Shown: in pieces, positions 21,461 to 30,189 of the stretch
How positions within the stretch are numbered: position 1 is the first letter of the stretch
Layout of the letters: every line of letters begins with the position of its first letter
Assembly: GCA_021773195.1 (NCBI GenBank)
Contig: JAJFKN010000059.1
Coordinates: forward strand, 1 to 62,586
Length of the DNA stretch: 62,586 nucleotides
Source of the DNA: Gammaproteobacteria bacterium
GTDB lineage: Bacteria; Pseudomonadota; Gammaproteobacteria; JAKBBU01
Direction: 5' to 3'
Made by a program: the position numbers and the translations under genes
The notes under the pieces: generated by a model
What the model saw: the letters and a program-made list of their open reading frames with translations, nothing else
Told to the model about the DNA's origin: nothing
Databases searched by the model: none

Positions 21461-21673
21461 ATTGGCTCCTATGTTCTAATGGGGGAGGCTATTACCCAGA
21501 GAGAGTAAAAGCCATCCATAGGAAACACTATACCGACCGGTCGAATAAAGGTCTGTAGGATATGTCTCAAAATTGACCATTTATTGGCGCTAAGGGCGCT
21601 TAGTGCCAGTCATCTCGGCAAGGGGGCTGTCAAAATCCATAGAGCAGCTGGGAATATGCAACTCTTTCCTGCA

Positions 21674-22219
21674 TTATCCAGTAATAAGCCGATAAACGTC
21701 CGAGACAGAGGTCAGCACGAAGACGGCATTCAATACAGCCCAAATGATGGCAATGCGCACGCCACGCTTCCAGGAAAAGTAAGAATAAACCGTTAGCAGG
21801 GCACCACCCACTAGATATACTAGAGGATTAGTAATGGCAAAGCCCAACGCTAAGACAATGATGCCCATGCCACCAAAGAGAGTGAGTTTATCTTTTAATT
21901 CACCGCGAAAACCTAGGTAGGTGAGGGCCGCAAAGCTTAATGCTAAAGGTAGAGCTTCTTTGTAGAGGTTACTGATATGGGCAAAAGCGATGGCTGTGCC
22001 GGCTACGATGATAAGCTCCAAAATAATAAAAAATTGTTGCCGCTCTAATATGGCGGAAACCAACATCAAGCCCGCACCTATTAAATAGTAGGCCTTCTGA
22101 GGGGTACCCACGGGCAACAGAGTCCCGTAAATGACTAACAACATGCCAATGACACCGATGATGACATTGAGTAAATGAGAACCGAAATGGGATTTCATGA
22201 GGGCGTTAATTTGACTCAC
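21674..22219 (-). CDS. Integral membrane protein, unknown function
   Basis: The proposed 181-residue product has about six hydrophobic helices, for example NVIIGVIGMLLVIYGTLL, LILELIIVAGTAIAF-type and LTLFGGMGIIVLALGFAI stretches. No family motif is recognised. I chose the GTG at 22219, which has AAGGA about eight bases upstream; the open frame continues to 22354, but the added 45 residues have no ribosome site and would overlap the gltX promoter region. The 213 bp to its left hold only a small imperfect hairpin near 21590-21615. Confidence 0.7.
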   Translation of the reverse strand: MSQINALMKSHFGSHLLNVIIGVIGMLLVIYGTLLPVGTPQKAYYLIGAGLMLVSAILERQQFFIILELIIVAGTAIAFAHISNLYKEALPLALSFAALTYLGFRGELKDKLTLFGGMGIIVLALGFAITNPLVYLVGGALLTVYSYFSWKRGVRIAIIWAVLNAVFVLTSVSDVYRLITG

Positions 22220-22381
22220 GGAGTCTTTCCTTAAATGGGTGATCGAAGGAGGATTATAGAGGAGGAGGATTTGCTCTGGCAAGTGTGTAAATACTTTATT
22301 AACGAGATGGAATTCCATTGACATGCACCAAATCAGCCTGCAATATGGCCCCAAGTTATGAGCATAAACAAGAGGTGAGTT

Positions 22382-23779
22382 ATGACGGTGCGTACTCGAT
22401 TTGCACCCAGTCCCACGGGGTATTTACACATCGGTGGGGTAAGGACAGCATTATACAATTGGTTGTTCGCGAAGCGTGAAGGTGGGCAATTTATTTTGCG
22501 CATTGAAGATACCGACACAGAGCGTTCCACCCAAGAATCCATAGATGCCATTTTAGAAGGCATGCAATGGTTGGGTCTGAATTATGACGAAGGTCCTTTT
22601 TACCAAACACAACGCTTCGATCGTTACAAAGAGCTCATCCAACAATTGTTGGACGAAGGGAAAGCCTATCGTTGTTATTGTTCTAAAGAACGCTTAGAGC
22701 AGGTGCGCGAAGCGCAAAAGGTCAATAAAGAAAAACCTCGCTACGATGGTTGTTGCCGTGAATTAAAAAAACACCCAAAAGATGAACCCTTTGTCATTCG
22801 TTTTAAAAACCCACAAACGGGTGCGGTTATTTTTGAAGATTTGGTGCGAAGTAAAGTCACCGTCAATAATAAAGAGTTGGACGATTTAATTATTGCTCGT
22901 ACCGATGGCACGCCCACTTATAATTTTGTGGTGGTTGTGGATGACATAGATATGAAAATCACCCATGTCATCCGCGGCGATGATCATTTAAATAATACCC
23001 CAAGACAAATCAATATTTTGCAAGCTTTGGGGGCGCCTTTACCTATCTACGCTCATTTGCCCATGATTTTAGGGGCTGATGGTAAACGTTTGTCAAAACG
23101 CCATGGTGCCGTGAGTGTTATGCAGTATCGCCAAGATGGCTTTTTGCCCCATGCTTTGTTGAATTACTTAGTACGATTGGGATGGTCCTATGGCGATCAA
23201 GAAGTATTCAGCGCAGAGCAAATGATTAAATTATTTGATGTTCATAGCTTAAATAAATCGGGTGCGGTGTTTGATAATGAAAAATTGCTTTGGTTGAACC
23301 AACATTACATCAAACATGATCCTGCCGAAACGTTGCTCCCAGAACTACAGTGGCAATTTCAACAGGCGGGCATTGAAGTGAAAGCCCAACCACCTCTTGA
23401 AAAAGTGTTAGCAGCTCAACGCGAGCGTTGTAAAACCCTTAAAGAAATGATGGAAAAGTCGAAAATCTTTTATCAAGACAAAGTGGTCTACGACGAAGAG
23501 GCGTTGGCGAAGCATTTAAATAATGACAGTTTGGTCGTATTGGAATATTTACAATCGGGCTTTAAGCCATTAAAACCCTGGGATAGAGAAGGCATTGCAG
23601 AAATCATCGATGAAGCTGCCGAAGAATTGGAATTGAAAAAGGGACAGGTGGCACAGCCCCTGCGAGTGGCCATGACGGGTAATACCATTTCACCTTCCAT
23701 TGATGTGACTTTAGAGCTGCTGGGTAAAGAGCGGGTTATGAATCAATTAGCTATAGCTATGAAAATGGTTTCAGATTGA
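22382..23779 (+). CDS. gltX: Glutamyl-tRNA synthetase
   Basis: This class I synthetase charges tRNA-Glu, whose gene lies 185 bp downstream. The HIGH-type motif is SPTGYLHIGGVRTALYNW near the N-terminus, and the KMSKS-type loop is ADGKRLSKRHGAVS. A CYC ... YDGCCR arrangement near residues 100-125 may form the zinc site seen in many bacterial GluRS. GEDDHL-type and anticodon-binding segments follow in normal order. The length (465) is standard. GAGGTGAGTT before the ATG supports the start. Confidence 0.97.
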   Translation: MTVRTRFAPSPTGYLHIGGVRTALYNWLFAKREGGQFILRIEDTDTERSTQESIDAILEGMQWLGLNYDEGPFYQTQRFDRYKELIQQLLDEGKAYRCYCSKERLEQVREAQKVNKEKPRYDGCCRELKKHPKDEPFVIRFKNPQTGAVIFEDLVRSKVTVNNKELDDLIIARTDGTPTYNFVVVVDDIDMKITHVIRGDDHLNNTPRQINILQALGAPLPIYAHLPMILGADGKRLSKRHGAVSVMQYRQDGFLPHALLNYLVRLGWSYGDQEVFSAEQMIKLFDVHSLNKSGAVFDNEKLLWLNQHYIKHDPAETLLPELQWQFQQAGIEVKAQPPLEKVLAAQRERCKTLKEMMEKSKIFYQDKVVYDEEALAKHLNNDSLVVLEYLQSGFKPLKPWDREGIAEIIDEAAEELELKKGQVAQPLRVAMTGNTISPSIDVTLELLGKERVMNQLAIAMKMVSD

Positions 23780-23822
23780 ACGATTCTAGAGGTAAATTCT
23801 TGGTTTAAGCCCCAACAATCAC

Positions 23823-23850
23823 TTGACAGTCTAGGGTAGGGTGATAGAAT
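23823..23850 (+). promoter_or_regulatory. Strong sigma70-like promoter for the tRNA pair
   Basis: A consensus TTGACA (23823-23828) is followed after 16 bp by TAGAAT (23845-23850). Initiation would fall near 23857, nine bases before tRNA-Ala. This is a typical stable-RNA promoter placement. Confidence 0.75.
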
Positions 23851-23865
23851 GAGCGTCCCAATTGC

Positions 23866-23941
<76 letters not shown>

Positions 23942-23964
23942 AAGACGATTTTAAAGGTTCATGC

Positions 23965-24040
23965 GTCCCCATCGTCTAGAGGCCTAGGACACCGCCCTTT
24001 CACGGCGGTAACAGGGGTTCAAATCCCCTTGGGGACGCCA
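23965..24040 (+). tRNA. tRNA-Glu (anticodon TTC)
   Basis: A 76-base cloverleaf with encoded CCA. The acceptor GTCCCCA pairs with TGGGGAC, the anticodon loop CTTTCAC holds TTC, and the T loop is GTTCAAATC. It is 23 bases after tRNA-Ala and probably co-transcribed with it. Everything to its right is non-core DNA, so its 3' end is the likely integration target of the element. Confidence 0.96.
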
Positions 24041-24397
24041 CTATTCTTCCCGTAACTTAATGATTCCATCATATTTTTTACCAACCATAGCGTTTTCTTG
24101 TGTTTAGAGGGCCAATAGAGGGCCCCTAAGAGACCACTTCAGACCTATCCAGGCTAGGATAAGAAATTTCTTGGCGTTCAAGCGGTGTAATTTTTATCCG
24201 TTAAGAGGTACCCTAACTAGCCTGATTTTTATAATGATTCTTGGGTAACCTTATCTTTTTTCTACTTTTTGAGAGACCCTCGAGGGGGCCAGTCACACCT
24301 ATATCAGGCTACTTACTTATGTGAGAGATTACCTAATAAGCGGCTACTTTACTGTCCACCCCTTGATAACCTACCGATCGTTACATACTATTATTCT
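24041..24397. other. Non-coding junction between tRNA-Glu and the accessory region
   Basis: I see no gene here. ATGAT-TCC-ATCAT followed by ATTTTTT (about 24058-24080) could be a weak AT-rich terminator for the tRNA unit. CCTATCCAGGCTAGGATAAG at about 24144 forms a small hairpin and resembles a segment at about 56438 inside the prophage. If tRNA-Glu is the integration target, the attL core should lie at the very start of this stretch or within the tRNA 3' end. Confidence 0.4.
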
Positions 24398-24763
24398 ATG
24401 GATGAAATAAATACATATCAGTTTGTTCCTTCTGTCTTGCCTTGGGGAAGTCGATTTATCCCCTGTTTGCGGCTAATGGCATTGGAGAGCGAGCAGCCAA
24501 GATTAATTAAGCTCTGTGTCCATAAACATTGTATTTATGAGGTAGAGCATAAGGCTGCCCATTTTGCTCGGATGAATTGTAACTTAATTGAGTTGAAATC
24601 CAAACGTTGTGAAGGTGCAGAAGCTCAATTGAATGAGCGATTAGCATTTGCTGTATTTGCCGAATTCCACCCTAGAGAATTTTATTTAGACAATAATGTA
24701 GCGCCTAGTTTTGCTGAAAATAATCCGGAAAAATTTATTTATTTTATCAGTGAAATAGCCTGA
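24398..24763 (+). CDS. Hypothetical protein, 121 residues
   Basis: I do not recognise this gene. From the ATG at 24398 it encodes a soluble protein beginning MDEINTYQFVPSVLPWGSRF. It has no signal peptide or membrane helix. The frame is open 43 codons further upstream, but that part reads through the junction region and looks non-coding. No good ribosome site is visible. It is the first gene after tRNA-Glu, so it probably belongs to the inserted element. Confidence 0.5.
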   Translation: MDEINTYQFVPSVLPWGSRFIPCLRLMALESEQPRLIKLCVHKHCIYEVEHKAAHFARMNCNLIELKSKRCEGAEAQLNERLAFAVFAEFHPREFYLDNNVAPSFAENNPEKFIYFISEIA

Positions 24764-24862
24764 GTATAGGCAAATGACTAAAAACCCACGGGCATTCATC
24801 ATACTAAGCTTTGTTTGTAAATTTAGTCGCCATGATCAATAACTTCAAAGTAATTCATTCAT

Positions 24863-25621
24863 CTAAAATTCTGTATTAGCTAATATTGGGCTCTTATCGA
24901 TGGTTTTGATCATGTTTTTCATGCGGTGTAGTTTGTAGCTTGCATCAATTAAGCCAGCAAGGCCCGTTAAGGTGTGTGTATCCTCAAGTAACCACTTACT
25001 GTATTCCTTCAATATTTTACCTTGCCTTACATCTAACTTGGAAACATGGCCTTCTGTTGTGCCAACTTTATTAATCAAGCCGTCCTTCGAGTTATAGTTA
25101 TGAATGTAATAATAATCAGATTTATGAACCAGTTTGCCAATACCGGGGGAATTAAAGGTTACCACGGGTGGTCGTTTGCGGGAGTTAATAGCCACGAGTT
25201 GAGCCAATGCCCCACCTAGAGAATGTCCTGTGAAGCGGGGGTGTAGGCCGTGGGAGTAGATGTACTGTACAGCGTTAATATAGAATGCTCGGGCCAATGG
25301 TTCATCGTGAGGCAGGTGACCGACTCCAATTTCTAAATCATCAAGTAGGTTACCTGAGTAATTTATCAGTGTGCCACGATAGGCAATGACGGCTGCATTG
25401 GGGCTACGTTGCCCTCGAAGCTTTCTAACGTAAAGTCTAGCAAAGAAGCTGTGGTGGTAGTTAATAAAGGGATATATGCCAAGTTCATTTGTTACATCCT
25501 TCCAGTCACCAAAGGCAAACTTTAATGAGATTTTAGGTTTTCTAGGTTCAGATGCTTTGTAATTGTTATAAATATCTTCTGACAGAGTAGCATATTCTAG
25601 TACAGACACTTTATTAGTCAT
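24863..25621 (-). CDS. Class 3 lipase-family protein, candidate secreted effector
   Basis: The 252-residue product carries the alpha/beta-hydrolase nucleophile elbow GHSLGGALAQL (residues about 132-142) and an upstream VIAYRGT, the oxyanion-side motif of class 3 lipases. A later Asp and His (SKDGLINKV, GHVSKLD) could complete the triad. There is no signal peptide or membrane helix. It is the last gene of a three-gene unit hcp-like / membrane protein / lipase, with its ATG overlapping the previous stop (ATGA) and AAGGA seven bases upstream. By analogy with type VI lipase effectors (Tle) it may be delivered cargo, and it could instead be a host-directed phospholipase. Enzyme class is well supported; the delivery route is inference. 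Confidence 0.8.
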   Translation of the reverse strand: MTNKVSVLEYATLSEDIYNNYKASEPRKPKISLKFAFGDWKDVTNELGIYPFINYHHSFFARLYVRKLRGQRSPNAAVIAYRGTLINYSGNLLDDLEIGVGHLPHDEPLARAFYINAVQYIYSHGLHPRFTGHSLGGALAQLVAINSRKRPPVVTFNSPGIGKLVHKSDYYYIHNYNSKDGLINKVGTTEGHVSKLDVRQGKILKEYSKWLLEDTHTLTGLAGLIDASYKLHRMKNMIKTIDKSPILANTEF

Positions 25622-26265
25622 GATATTTCCTTGATGTGATTAATATAATTGACCTCTAGATCATTAATATTTTGCACCAAACCTAAGAATATATCCGATG
25701 TGCTATCACTAGGCCCACACTTGATACTATAATTTTTATCTTTACAAATAAAATTCAGTCTAGGGTTTGATGGTGGAGCTTCAGATTTATCAGCTGATAT
25801 AAGGCTGCCTTCAGTATACTGTTGCGTTTTATTATTCTTTACTTTATAACCAATCCCGACAAACTGCCATTTGCAATACCCACGTTTGAGCTTGTCTTTT
25901 GGTAATGTGATTGAGTAATTCCCATGCTTATCGGGTGAAATGTGAAAATTAAAATAACTATAGCGGTCGTCCGTGGCACCTTCAAACCAGTTTGTAGTAA
26001 TTTGGCATTTATCATTATATGTCGCGTAGCCAGATGTCAGGGTGACATCTAACCCCTTGTCAACATGTCCATAAATCTTAACAAAATGCTCTGGATGGGG
26101 ATTCAGCTTAGGATTTTTTCTAGGTTCATGATCTGGAATATAGGCTAGCGCATAGTGAATAGGAATGATGAATACTATGATACACAGTAAAACAAAGGCA
26201 TATACAATACCGCTTAGAATTGCTATCAGCGAGAATCCTTTTTGTTTGTTGGCCTGTATTGGCAT
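25618..26265 (-). CDS. Membrane-anchored protein with exported domain (possible immunity or partner protein)
   Basis: After a short basic N-terminus a single hydrophobic helix (about residues 10-40, LIAILSGIVYAFVLLCIIVF onward) anchors the protein, leaving about 170 residues probably outside the cytoplasm. That domain has cysteines (DKCQ, GYCKW, NFICK, IKCG) that may form disulfides and a beta-rich pattern. I do not recognise the family. It sits between an Hcp-like gene (16-bp gap) and a lipase gene (4-bp overlap), the place where type VI lipase immunity proteins often occur; those protect the periplasm from the lipase. This role is inference from position and topology. Confidence 0.7.
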   Translation of the reverse strand: MPIQANKQKGFSLIAILSGIVYAFVLLCIIVFIIPIHYALAYIPDHEPRKNPKLNPHPEHFVKIYGHVDKGLDVTLTSGYATYNDKCQITTNWFEGATDDRYSYFNFHISPDKHGNYSITLPKDKLKRGYCKWQFVGIGYKVKNNKTQQYTEGSLISADKSEAPPSNPRLNFICKDKNYSIKCGPSDSTSDIFLGLVQNINDLEVNYINHIKEIS

Positions 26266-26281
26266 ATCTATGTATCCTGCT

Positions 26282-26755
26282 TCAATGTGTTAAGCGAATT
26301 TGTGCCAGGGTCATGGGCATAGCATTATTTTTCTTATCGCGAGGGTAGTATTCCTCCCGGATGCTGTCATAGGACATTCGAATAATTTCTGTGGCACCGG
26401 CATCGGAATCTGCGGCAAATTTGCGTTCAATAAATTTTACATTCTGCAGCTCATAGGATAAATATTTCCCGCTGCTATGGGCGCTTATGATGGTGACCGA
26501 TGGGATGACTTTTTGGTTGTTGAGGTAGTTTAGGATGGTGGGAGAAGCTGAGTCCACATATTTAATGACTTCGAATGGCTTGAAAGCCACACGGCTTTGT
26601 ATGGCATGGTGGCTGTTTGAGCCAGTATCAGTATGTGCATTCCCTGTATCAAAATTATAAGCCAACAACTCGCAGCAGCCGGTATAGTTTTCCGCACTTG
26701 CTTTATTATAAGTTGCATCGCCTTTGATGCCGCTTATTTTCATGTAACTGCTCAT
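26282..26755 (-). CDS. Hcp-like type VI secretion tube-family protein
   Basis: The protein begins MSSYMKISGIKGDATYN, then has SRVAFKPFEVIKYVDSASP, VTIISAHSSGKYLSYELQNV and a C-terminal MSYDSIREEYYPRDKKN. This order matches the Hcp family: a YMKIxGIxG first strand, the KPF-DKSSP block, and the final beta segment with the (V/M)SxxxxxI motif. Hcp rings form the type VI inner tube and can carry effectors. The ATG at 26755 has AGGAA ten bases upstream. No other type VI genes are in the window, so it would have to be an orphan, relying on a system elsewhere or acting differently. At 157 residues it is a little shorter than canonical Hcp (about 165-172). Confidence 0.75.
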   Translation of the reverse strand: MSSYMKISGIKGDATYNKASAENYTGCCELLAYNFDTGNAHTDTGSNSHHAIQSRVAFKPFEVIKYVDSASPTILNYLNNQKVIPSVTIISAHSSGKYLSYELQNVKFIERKFAADSDAGATEIIRMSYDSIREEYYPRDKKNNAMPMTLAQIRLTH

Positions 26756-26965
26756 TTTTTGCAAATTCCTAAGTGAAGTGCCTTGAGGATACCCTTAACG
26801 CATAGCCTATATCAATACCATAATTGTAAGATAAACAAAACTGGCTAGGTTAGACAGTAAGCTTGTAAGACAATACTTACAAAAATTCACAATCCTGTAA
26901 GTTCCCACTGAATTTTGGATATTAATTTTCCTCTAGACCATTATTATGAAATAGACATTGGCATA

Positions 26966-27235
26966 TTAATCTTTCTTGTCTTCATCATCACTTGGTTTAT
27001 CTTCAATGGATAAACGAATGCGCCAGTTATCTCCCAATCCCCACAAGTCAGGCCTGAGGTAAACATGCATGCAGATGAGGGCTGATGCTAATGGCGGGTG
27101 AGGTTTTCGAGTATTACCTTTGTGAAGGTTAGTTAATGAGGGTGCTGAGGTATCAAGCTCCTGGCTCATCTTTTTTAAATTGTACCCGGGTAATTCTAAT
27201 ATCTCGTCAATGAGTTTTATGTACATGTCATCCAT
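26966..27235 (-). CDS. Small HTH-like protein
   Basis: The 89-residue product has an N-terminal helical segment resembling a helix-turn-helix (LPGYNLKKMSQELDTSAPSL followed by TNLHKGNTRKPHP), which would place a recognition helix near residue 30, and an acidic tail ending DKPSDDEDKKD. No family name can be given. GAGG about ten bases before the ATG supports the start. The 200 bp to its left, upstream of the hcp-like gene, contain no gene and probably hold that unit's promoter. Confidence 0.55.
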   Translation of the reverse strand: MDDMYIKLIDEILELPGYNLKKMSQELDTSAPSLTNLHKGNTRKPHPPLASALICMHVYLRPDLWGLGDNWRIRLSIEDKPSDDEDKKD

Positions 27236-27266
27236 AACGGCTGCCTCAGTTGTTAGTCTAATGGGA

Positions 27267-27557
27267 TTATTTTCTGTAATACATCTTGCTATGTGTTCTT
27301 ACGCTATATCGGTAAAGTTCAAGGAAAAGAATGCCTAAAAGCGCTTCACTGACAGAACACAAGAGTTGCCAGCCAATCCATGCAGGCCAAAATCCAATGT
27401 CGTTTGGGATATTGCTTGCTAATAGCGTTAATGCGGTGCCCACAACGAAGAGTACAACAAGGGCAATTAGAAGATATAACCACTTACAGGTAACGACGAA
27501 AGAAGCTATGGTTCTCGTTAAGTTAAGTTTTTGGTGTGTTGTGTCTAATTTGTTCAT
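27267..27557 (-). CDS. Small membrane protein with two helices
   Basis: From the ATG at 27557 the product is 96 residues: a short polar N-terminus, then two hydrophobic helices (WLYLLIALVVLFVVGTALTL and, after an Asn-Ile-Pro-rich loop, AWIGWQLLCSVSEALLGILF). I see no family motif. The open frame extends upstream to 27617, but that part would overlap the preceding gene. It probably belongs to the same unit as the secreted protein encoded 25 bp upstream. Confidence 0.55.
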   Translation of the reverse strand: MNKLDTTHQKLNLTRTIASFVVTCKWLYLLIALVVLFVVGTALTLLASNIPNDIGFWPAWIGWQLLCSVSEALLGILFLELYRYSVRTHSKMYYRK

Positions 27558-27582
27558 TGTTTTTTCCACAATCTCGTTGGTA

Positions 27583-28113
27583 TTAGCAGGGACTATCCAT
27601 CCCTGCTTGCATGGCATCCATCAGTTTTGACTCATGCTCGCCGTATGCCTTTAGCATTGCCATGGCTGCTTTTTTACTAGATAGCGCTGCCTTGGTTTGA
27701 TAGCGCGCATTATCAAAGGCCAAAAACTGATCTATGGCTGCATCTGCCCTATGGTCAAACATGCTCTTAGAAGCATTTAGCGTTTGTATCATGTCGTGTC
27801 TGATCTTATTCCGGTCTGCTCTGTAGGCCGTGATGTCTTGCGATAATGCCCACTCTGTTTTTTTCAGGCCTTGGCAAGCCGGCGAATTACTGTTATTACT
27901 GCACTGCTGGTGGATTCGTTGGTTGAGCGATGGTTGGTATCGCACATAGGTTGTGAAGATATCGGTATCAATCTGATACGCAGCAAAGTCATGGCTGAAC
28001 GCTTTCATGAGAGACATTTGTTGCTGAAAGCGGGAAAGGCAGCTATGGGCCTGCCCACTGTTCCAAATAACCAACGTGGCAATCAGTAGAAATGGTATGT
28101 ATAGTTTTTTCAT
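27583..28113 (-). CDS. Secreted helical protein of unknown function
   Basis: The 176-residue product starts MKKLYIPFLLIATLVIW with a signal peptide likely cleaved after SGQA. The mature part is helical and has Cys residues at the beginning (HSCLSRF), in the middle (QQCSNN, PACQGL) and at the very end (DSPC), suggesting disulfides. No family is recognised. I chose the second ATG of ATGACCATG because GGAGA is seven bases before it. It follows three regulator genes on the same strand with a 38-bp gap and may be their target. Confidence 0.65.
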   Translation of the reverse strand: MKKLYIPFLLIATLVIWNSGQAHSCLSRFQQQMSLMKAFSHDFAAYQIDTDIFTTYVRYQPSLNQRIHQQCSNNSNSPACQGLKKTEWALSQDITAYRADRNKIRHDMIQTLNASKSMFDHRADAAIDQFLAFDNARYQTKAALSSKKAAMAMLKAYGEHESKLMDAMQAGMDSPC

Positions 28114-28150
28114 GGTCATTCTCCAATGGTTAGTTTTGCTATTTCTTTTC

Positions 28151-28687
28151 TTACACCAATTCGTTCATGTCTAAATTTATGTTGCTTATTACTAACTCAC
28201 CAATGAGCTGATAAAAAAGATTGATGGCTTTTTCCTCCTTTTCTGTTTGCTGGTCGTCGCTATGACGTTGAGCTTTTAAAAGCAGCTTCAAAATAAGGTG
28301 ATAATGACTTTTTATAACACAGCTAAAACGTTGCCTTGCTTCTGCACTTTCAAGGCTGACTTTTAAGATGATTTCGTTACAAGACTCAGGGCATGTGAAA
28401 TGCTCAACCAAATATTCGTAGGCTGTTTGGGCGCTTCTATAGCAGCCATCCTCTTCCCAGATGTATATCTGTTCTTGTAAATTTTCATTAACCTGTTCAA
28501 GCGCACACTTTACTAAATACTGCTTTACTTCAATGTAAAGCTCACTATTCTTCGTTAAACAAAACCCACAGTATTTTTCGATATCAGATACCCGGATATC
28601 GTCATAGGATGAGTCACGTAGTAATCGTGTCACTGTTTCCTGTAGCAGTTCCTTGGTTGTGTTCCTTGCTGGCATGTTGCTTTCCAT
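28151..28687 (-). CDS. TetR-like regulator (third of three)
   Basis: This 178-residue all-helical protein shows an N-terminal NTTKELLQETVTRLLRDSSYDDIRVSDIEKYCG, which resembles the first two helices of TetR DNA-binding domains, and a long helical ligand-domain-like remainder. The recognition helix is poorly conserved, so DNA binding is uncertain. AGGAG nine bases before the ATG supports the start, although it overlaps the upstream regulator gene by 74 bp. It is the last gene of a five-gene regulator operon. Confidence 0.6.
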   Translation of the reverse strand: MESNMPARNTTKELLQETVTRLLRDSSYDDIRVSDIEKYCGFCLTKNSELYIEVKQYLVKCALEQVNENLQEQIYIWEEDGCYRSAQTAYEYLVEHFTCPESCNEIILKVSLESAEARQRFSCVIKSHYHLILKLLLKAQRHSDDQQTEKEEKAINLFYQLIGELVISNINLDMNELV

Positions 28688-29327
28688 TGGTAATAACTCC
28701 TGTTAATTGTGGAAGTAATATTTTTCTGAAATCGTGTATGCCTTTTTCATGAAGACCAAAGTTATGTTTGGCTGCCTTTTGAAATATATATAGGTAGACT
28801 TCGCTCATAATCTCTTGGAAAATGCGATTTGCCGCCTGCTCAGCCTGATGATAATCACTGAAGGAAGTCTGGCATTGAATGTGGATATAATTGGCTAGCC
28901 TATCGACAGAGTAATACAACGATTCAATATGTTTTGAGTTATTTTTCAGTGTTTTTTTCGTGCTGTGGTCTAACATGAGACGAAATAAGCAGCAGCGGTA
29001 GGGCTTGGTTTTAAAAAACAATAAAATATAATCTTTTAGTGAAGCCAGCGGGTCGATTTTATCGTCATATTGCATGCACTTGAAAGTTTCTAGGTGTTGT
29101 GAAAATTGTTGATTAATAAATGTTAGAACCTGTGAAAGAATTTGCTTTTTATTGCCTAAATCTCTTGAGACTGTACGAGAACCACAGGGTACCAGTTTGG
29201 CAATGGCGCCAAACGTCATGCCTGCATAGCTGTTATACAAAATTACATAGGCGGTTGATACTAGCATCCTATGGTGTTTCTTTTCTTGAGCCTGTTCTCG
29301 CTTGCTCCCTTTATCAAATTTAACCAT
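28614..29327 (-). CDS. TetR-like regulator (second of three)
   Basis: A TetR-type N-terminus is recognisable: MLVSTAYVILYNSYAGMTFGAIAKLVPCGSRT-like region with MTFGAIAKLVPCGSRTVSRD forming the helix-turn-helix and DLGNKKQIL the next helix. The C-terminal part (about residues 70-220) is helical and probably binds a ligand or dimer partner. The ATG at 29327 has AGG nine bases upstream. It overlaps the preceding regulator gene by 8 bp and the following one by 74 bp. Confidence 0.72.
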   Translation of the reverse strand: MVKFDKGSKREQAQEKKHHRMLVSTAYVILYNSYAGMTFGAIAKLVPCGSRTVSRDLGNKKQILSQVLTFINQQFSQHLETFKCMQYDDKIDPLASLKDYILLFFKTKPYRCCLFRLMLDHSTKKTLKNNSKHIESLYYSVDRLANYIHIQCQTSFSDYHQAEQAANRIFQEIMSEVYLYIFQKAAKHNFGLHEKGIHDFRKILLPQLTGVITNGKQHASKEHNQGTATGNSDTITT

Positions 29328-29814
29328 AGTCACTCACCTGCCATGATTGAGGGAAAACAAAGCGGCTGAGTGTCAGCATTAGGTGGTTTTTCAATGTGTT
29401 GTCATCTTCGGCTTTTGTCTTATTTTGATTGGCTGTGTAGGTTAAATTGGCTAGATAGGTGTAGTGCACATCAATGATGTCTTTGAATTCGTTATAAATG
29501 GATGTGCTTTCAACGGCGAATTTAAGTATGAGAGAGTGGTAAGAGGGCGGGCTTAGCATCGTGGTGAGCTCATCTTCTAAATCGGTTAAGTCAGCATTAT
29601 GGTGGGCTTTAAGCCATTGTGACATATGGTCTACGCAGTGACTGTGCAAGTCCCATAAGATATGTGAGGTTAATTCTTTCTTCCCAGCGGTGTAGTGATA
29701 GACGGTAGCTTTACTGATATTACAAGCTTTAGCCATATCATTGATGGAAGTGGCCGTATAGCCCTTATCAAAATACAGTTGGCTGGCAGCTTGGCACAGA
29801 AGGTTAAAGTTCAT
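29320..29814 (-). CDS. TetR-family transcriptional regulator (first of three)
   Basis: The N-terminal 50 residues form a clear TetR helix-turn-helix: CQAASQLYFDKGYTATSIND, then MAKACNISKATVYHYTAGKK. The C-terminal helical domain is divergent. The ATG at 29814 has GAGG nine bases upstream and is preferred over two in-frame starts further up. It overlaps the LuxR-type gene by 11 bp, so translation is probably coupled. The protein is 164 residues, somewhat short for TetR (about 190-220). Confidence 0.83.
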   Translation of the reverse strand: MNFNLLCQAASQLYFDKGYTATSINDMAKACNISKATVYHYTAGKKELTSHILWDLHSHCVDHMSQWLKAHHNADLTDLEDELTTMLSPPSYHSLILKFAVESTSIYNEFKDIIDVHYTYLANLTYTANQNKTKAEDDNTLKNHLMLTLSRFVFPQSWQVSDYG

Positions 29815-30169
29815 CGTTCTGCGCCTCATGATGCGATTGAGGCTCGCGTCTAGCAAGACCTAGGTGTACCGCCTGTGATATTCTTTTGCAGTTAAGTTTT
29901 TTCATAACTTCACGCTTAAAGCTGATGATAGTAGATTCTTGAAGATTAAGTAAAATTGCTATCTGTTGGGCAGTCATCCCCTTTGCTGTCCAATATAAAC
30001 AAGCGCGCTGGCGCCGAGATAGAATTGAATTCGCATAGAGTTCTGATGTTCGATGAGTAGACAAAATGGTACTAATGATTTCATACTGCCTCGTTGTTGG
30101 ATGCTCAATACTTAGTAAAGAGAGCACACTTTTTGTCATTTCTTTCTGTACATTAACGGAATAGGGCAT
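29804..30169 (-). CDS. LuxR-type HTH regulator without receiver domain
   Basis: Residues about 50-110 form a LuxR/GerE helix-turn-helix: SILSRRQRACLYWTAKGMTA then QQIAILLNLQESTIISFKRE and VMKKLNCKRISQAVHLG. The 50 residues before it are short and helical, without a phospho-receiver or autoinducer domain. AAGGAGTG seven bases before the ATG is a strong ribosome site. A receiver-only protein is encoded 20 bp upstream, so the two could be the separated halves of a NarL-type regulator. Confidence 0.85.
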   Translation of the reverse strand: MPYSVNVQKEMTKSVLSLLSIEHPTTRQYEIISTILSTHRTSELYANSILSRRQRACLYWTAKGMTAQQIAILLNLQESTIISFKREVMKKLNCKRISQAVHLGLARREPQSHHEAQNDEL

Positions 30170-30189
30170 AAACAGTCACTCCTTGATGG

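Noticed and set aside
24269..24397. N-terminal extension of the hypothetical gene after tRNA-Glu
   Set aside because: The 43 added codons read through the junction region, have no ribosome site and look unlike protein sequence.
28151..28687. Toxin-antitoxin reading of the small regulator genes
   Set aside because: The proteins are larger than usual antitoxins and resemble TetR domains, and no toxin-like partner is adjacent.
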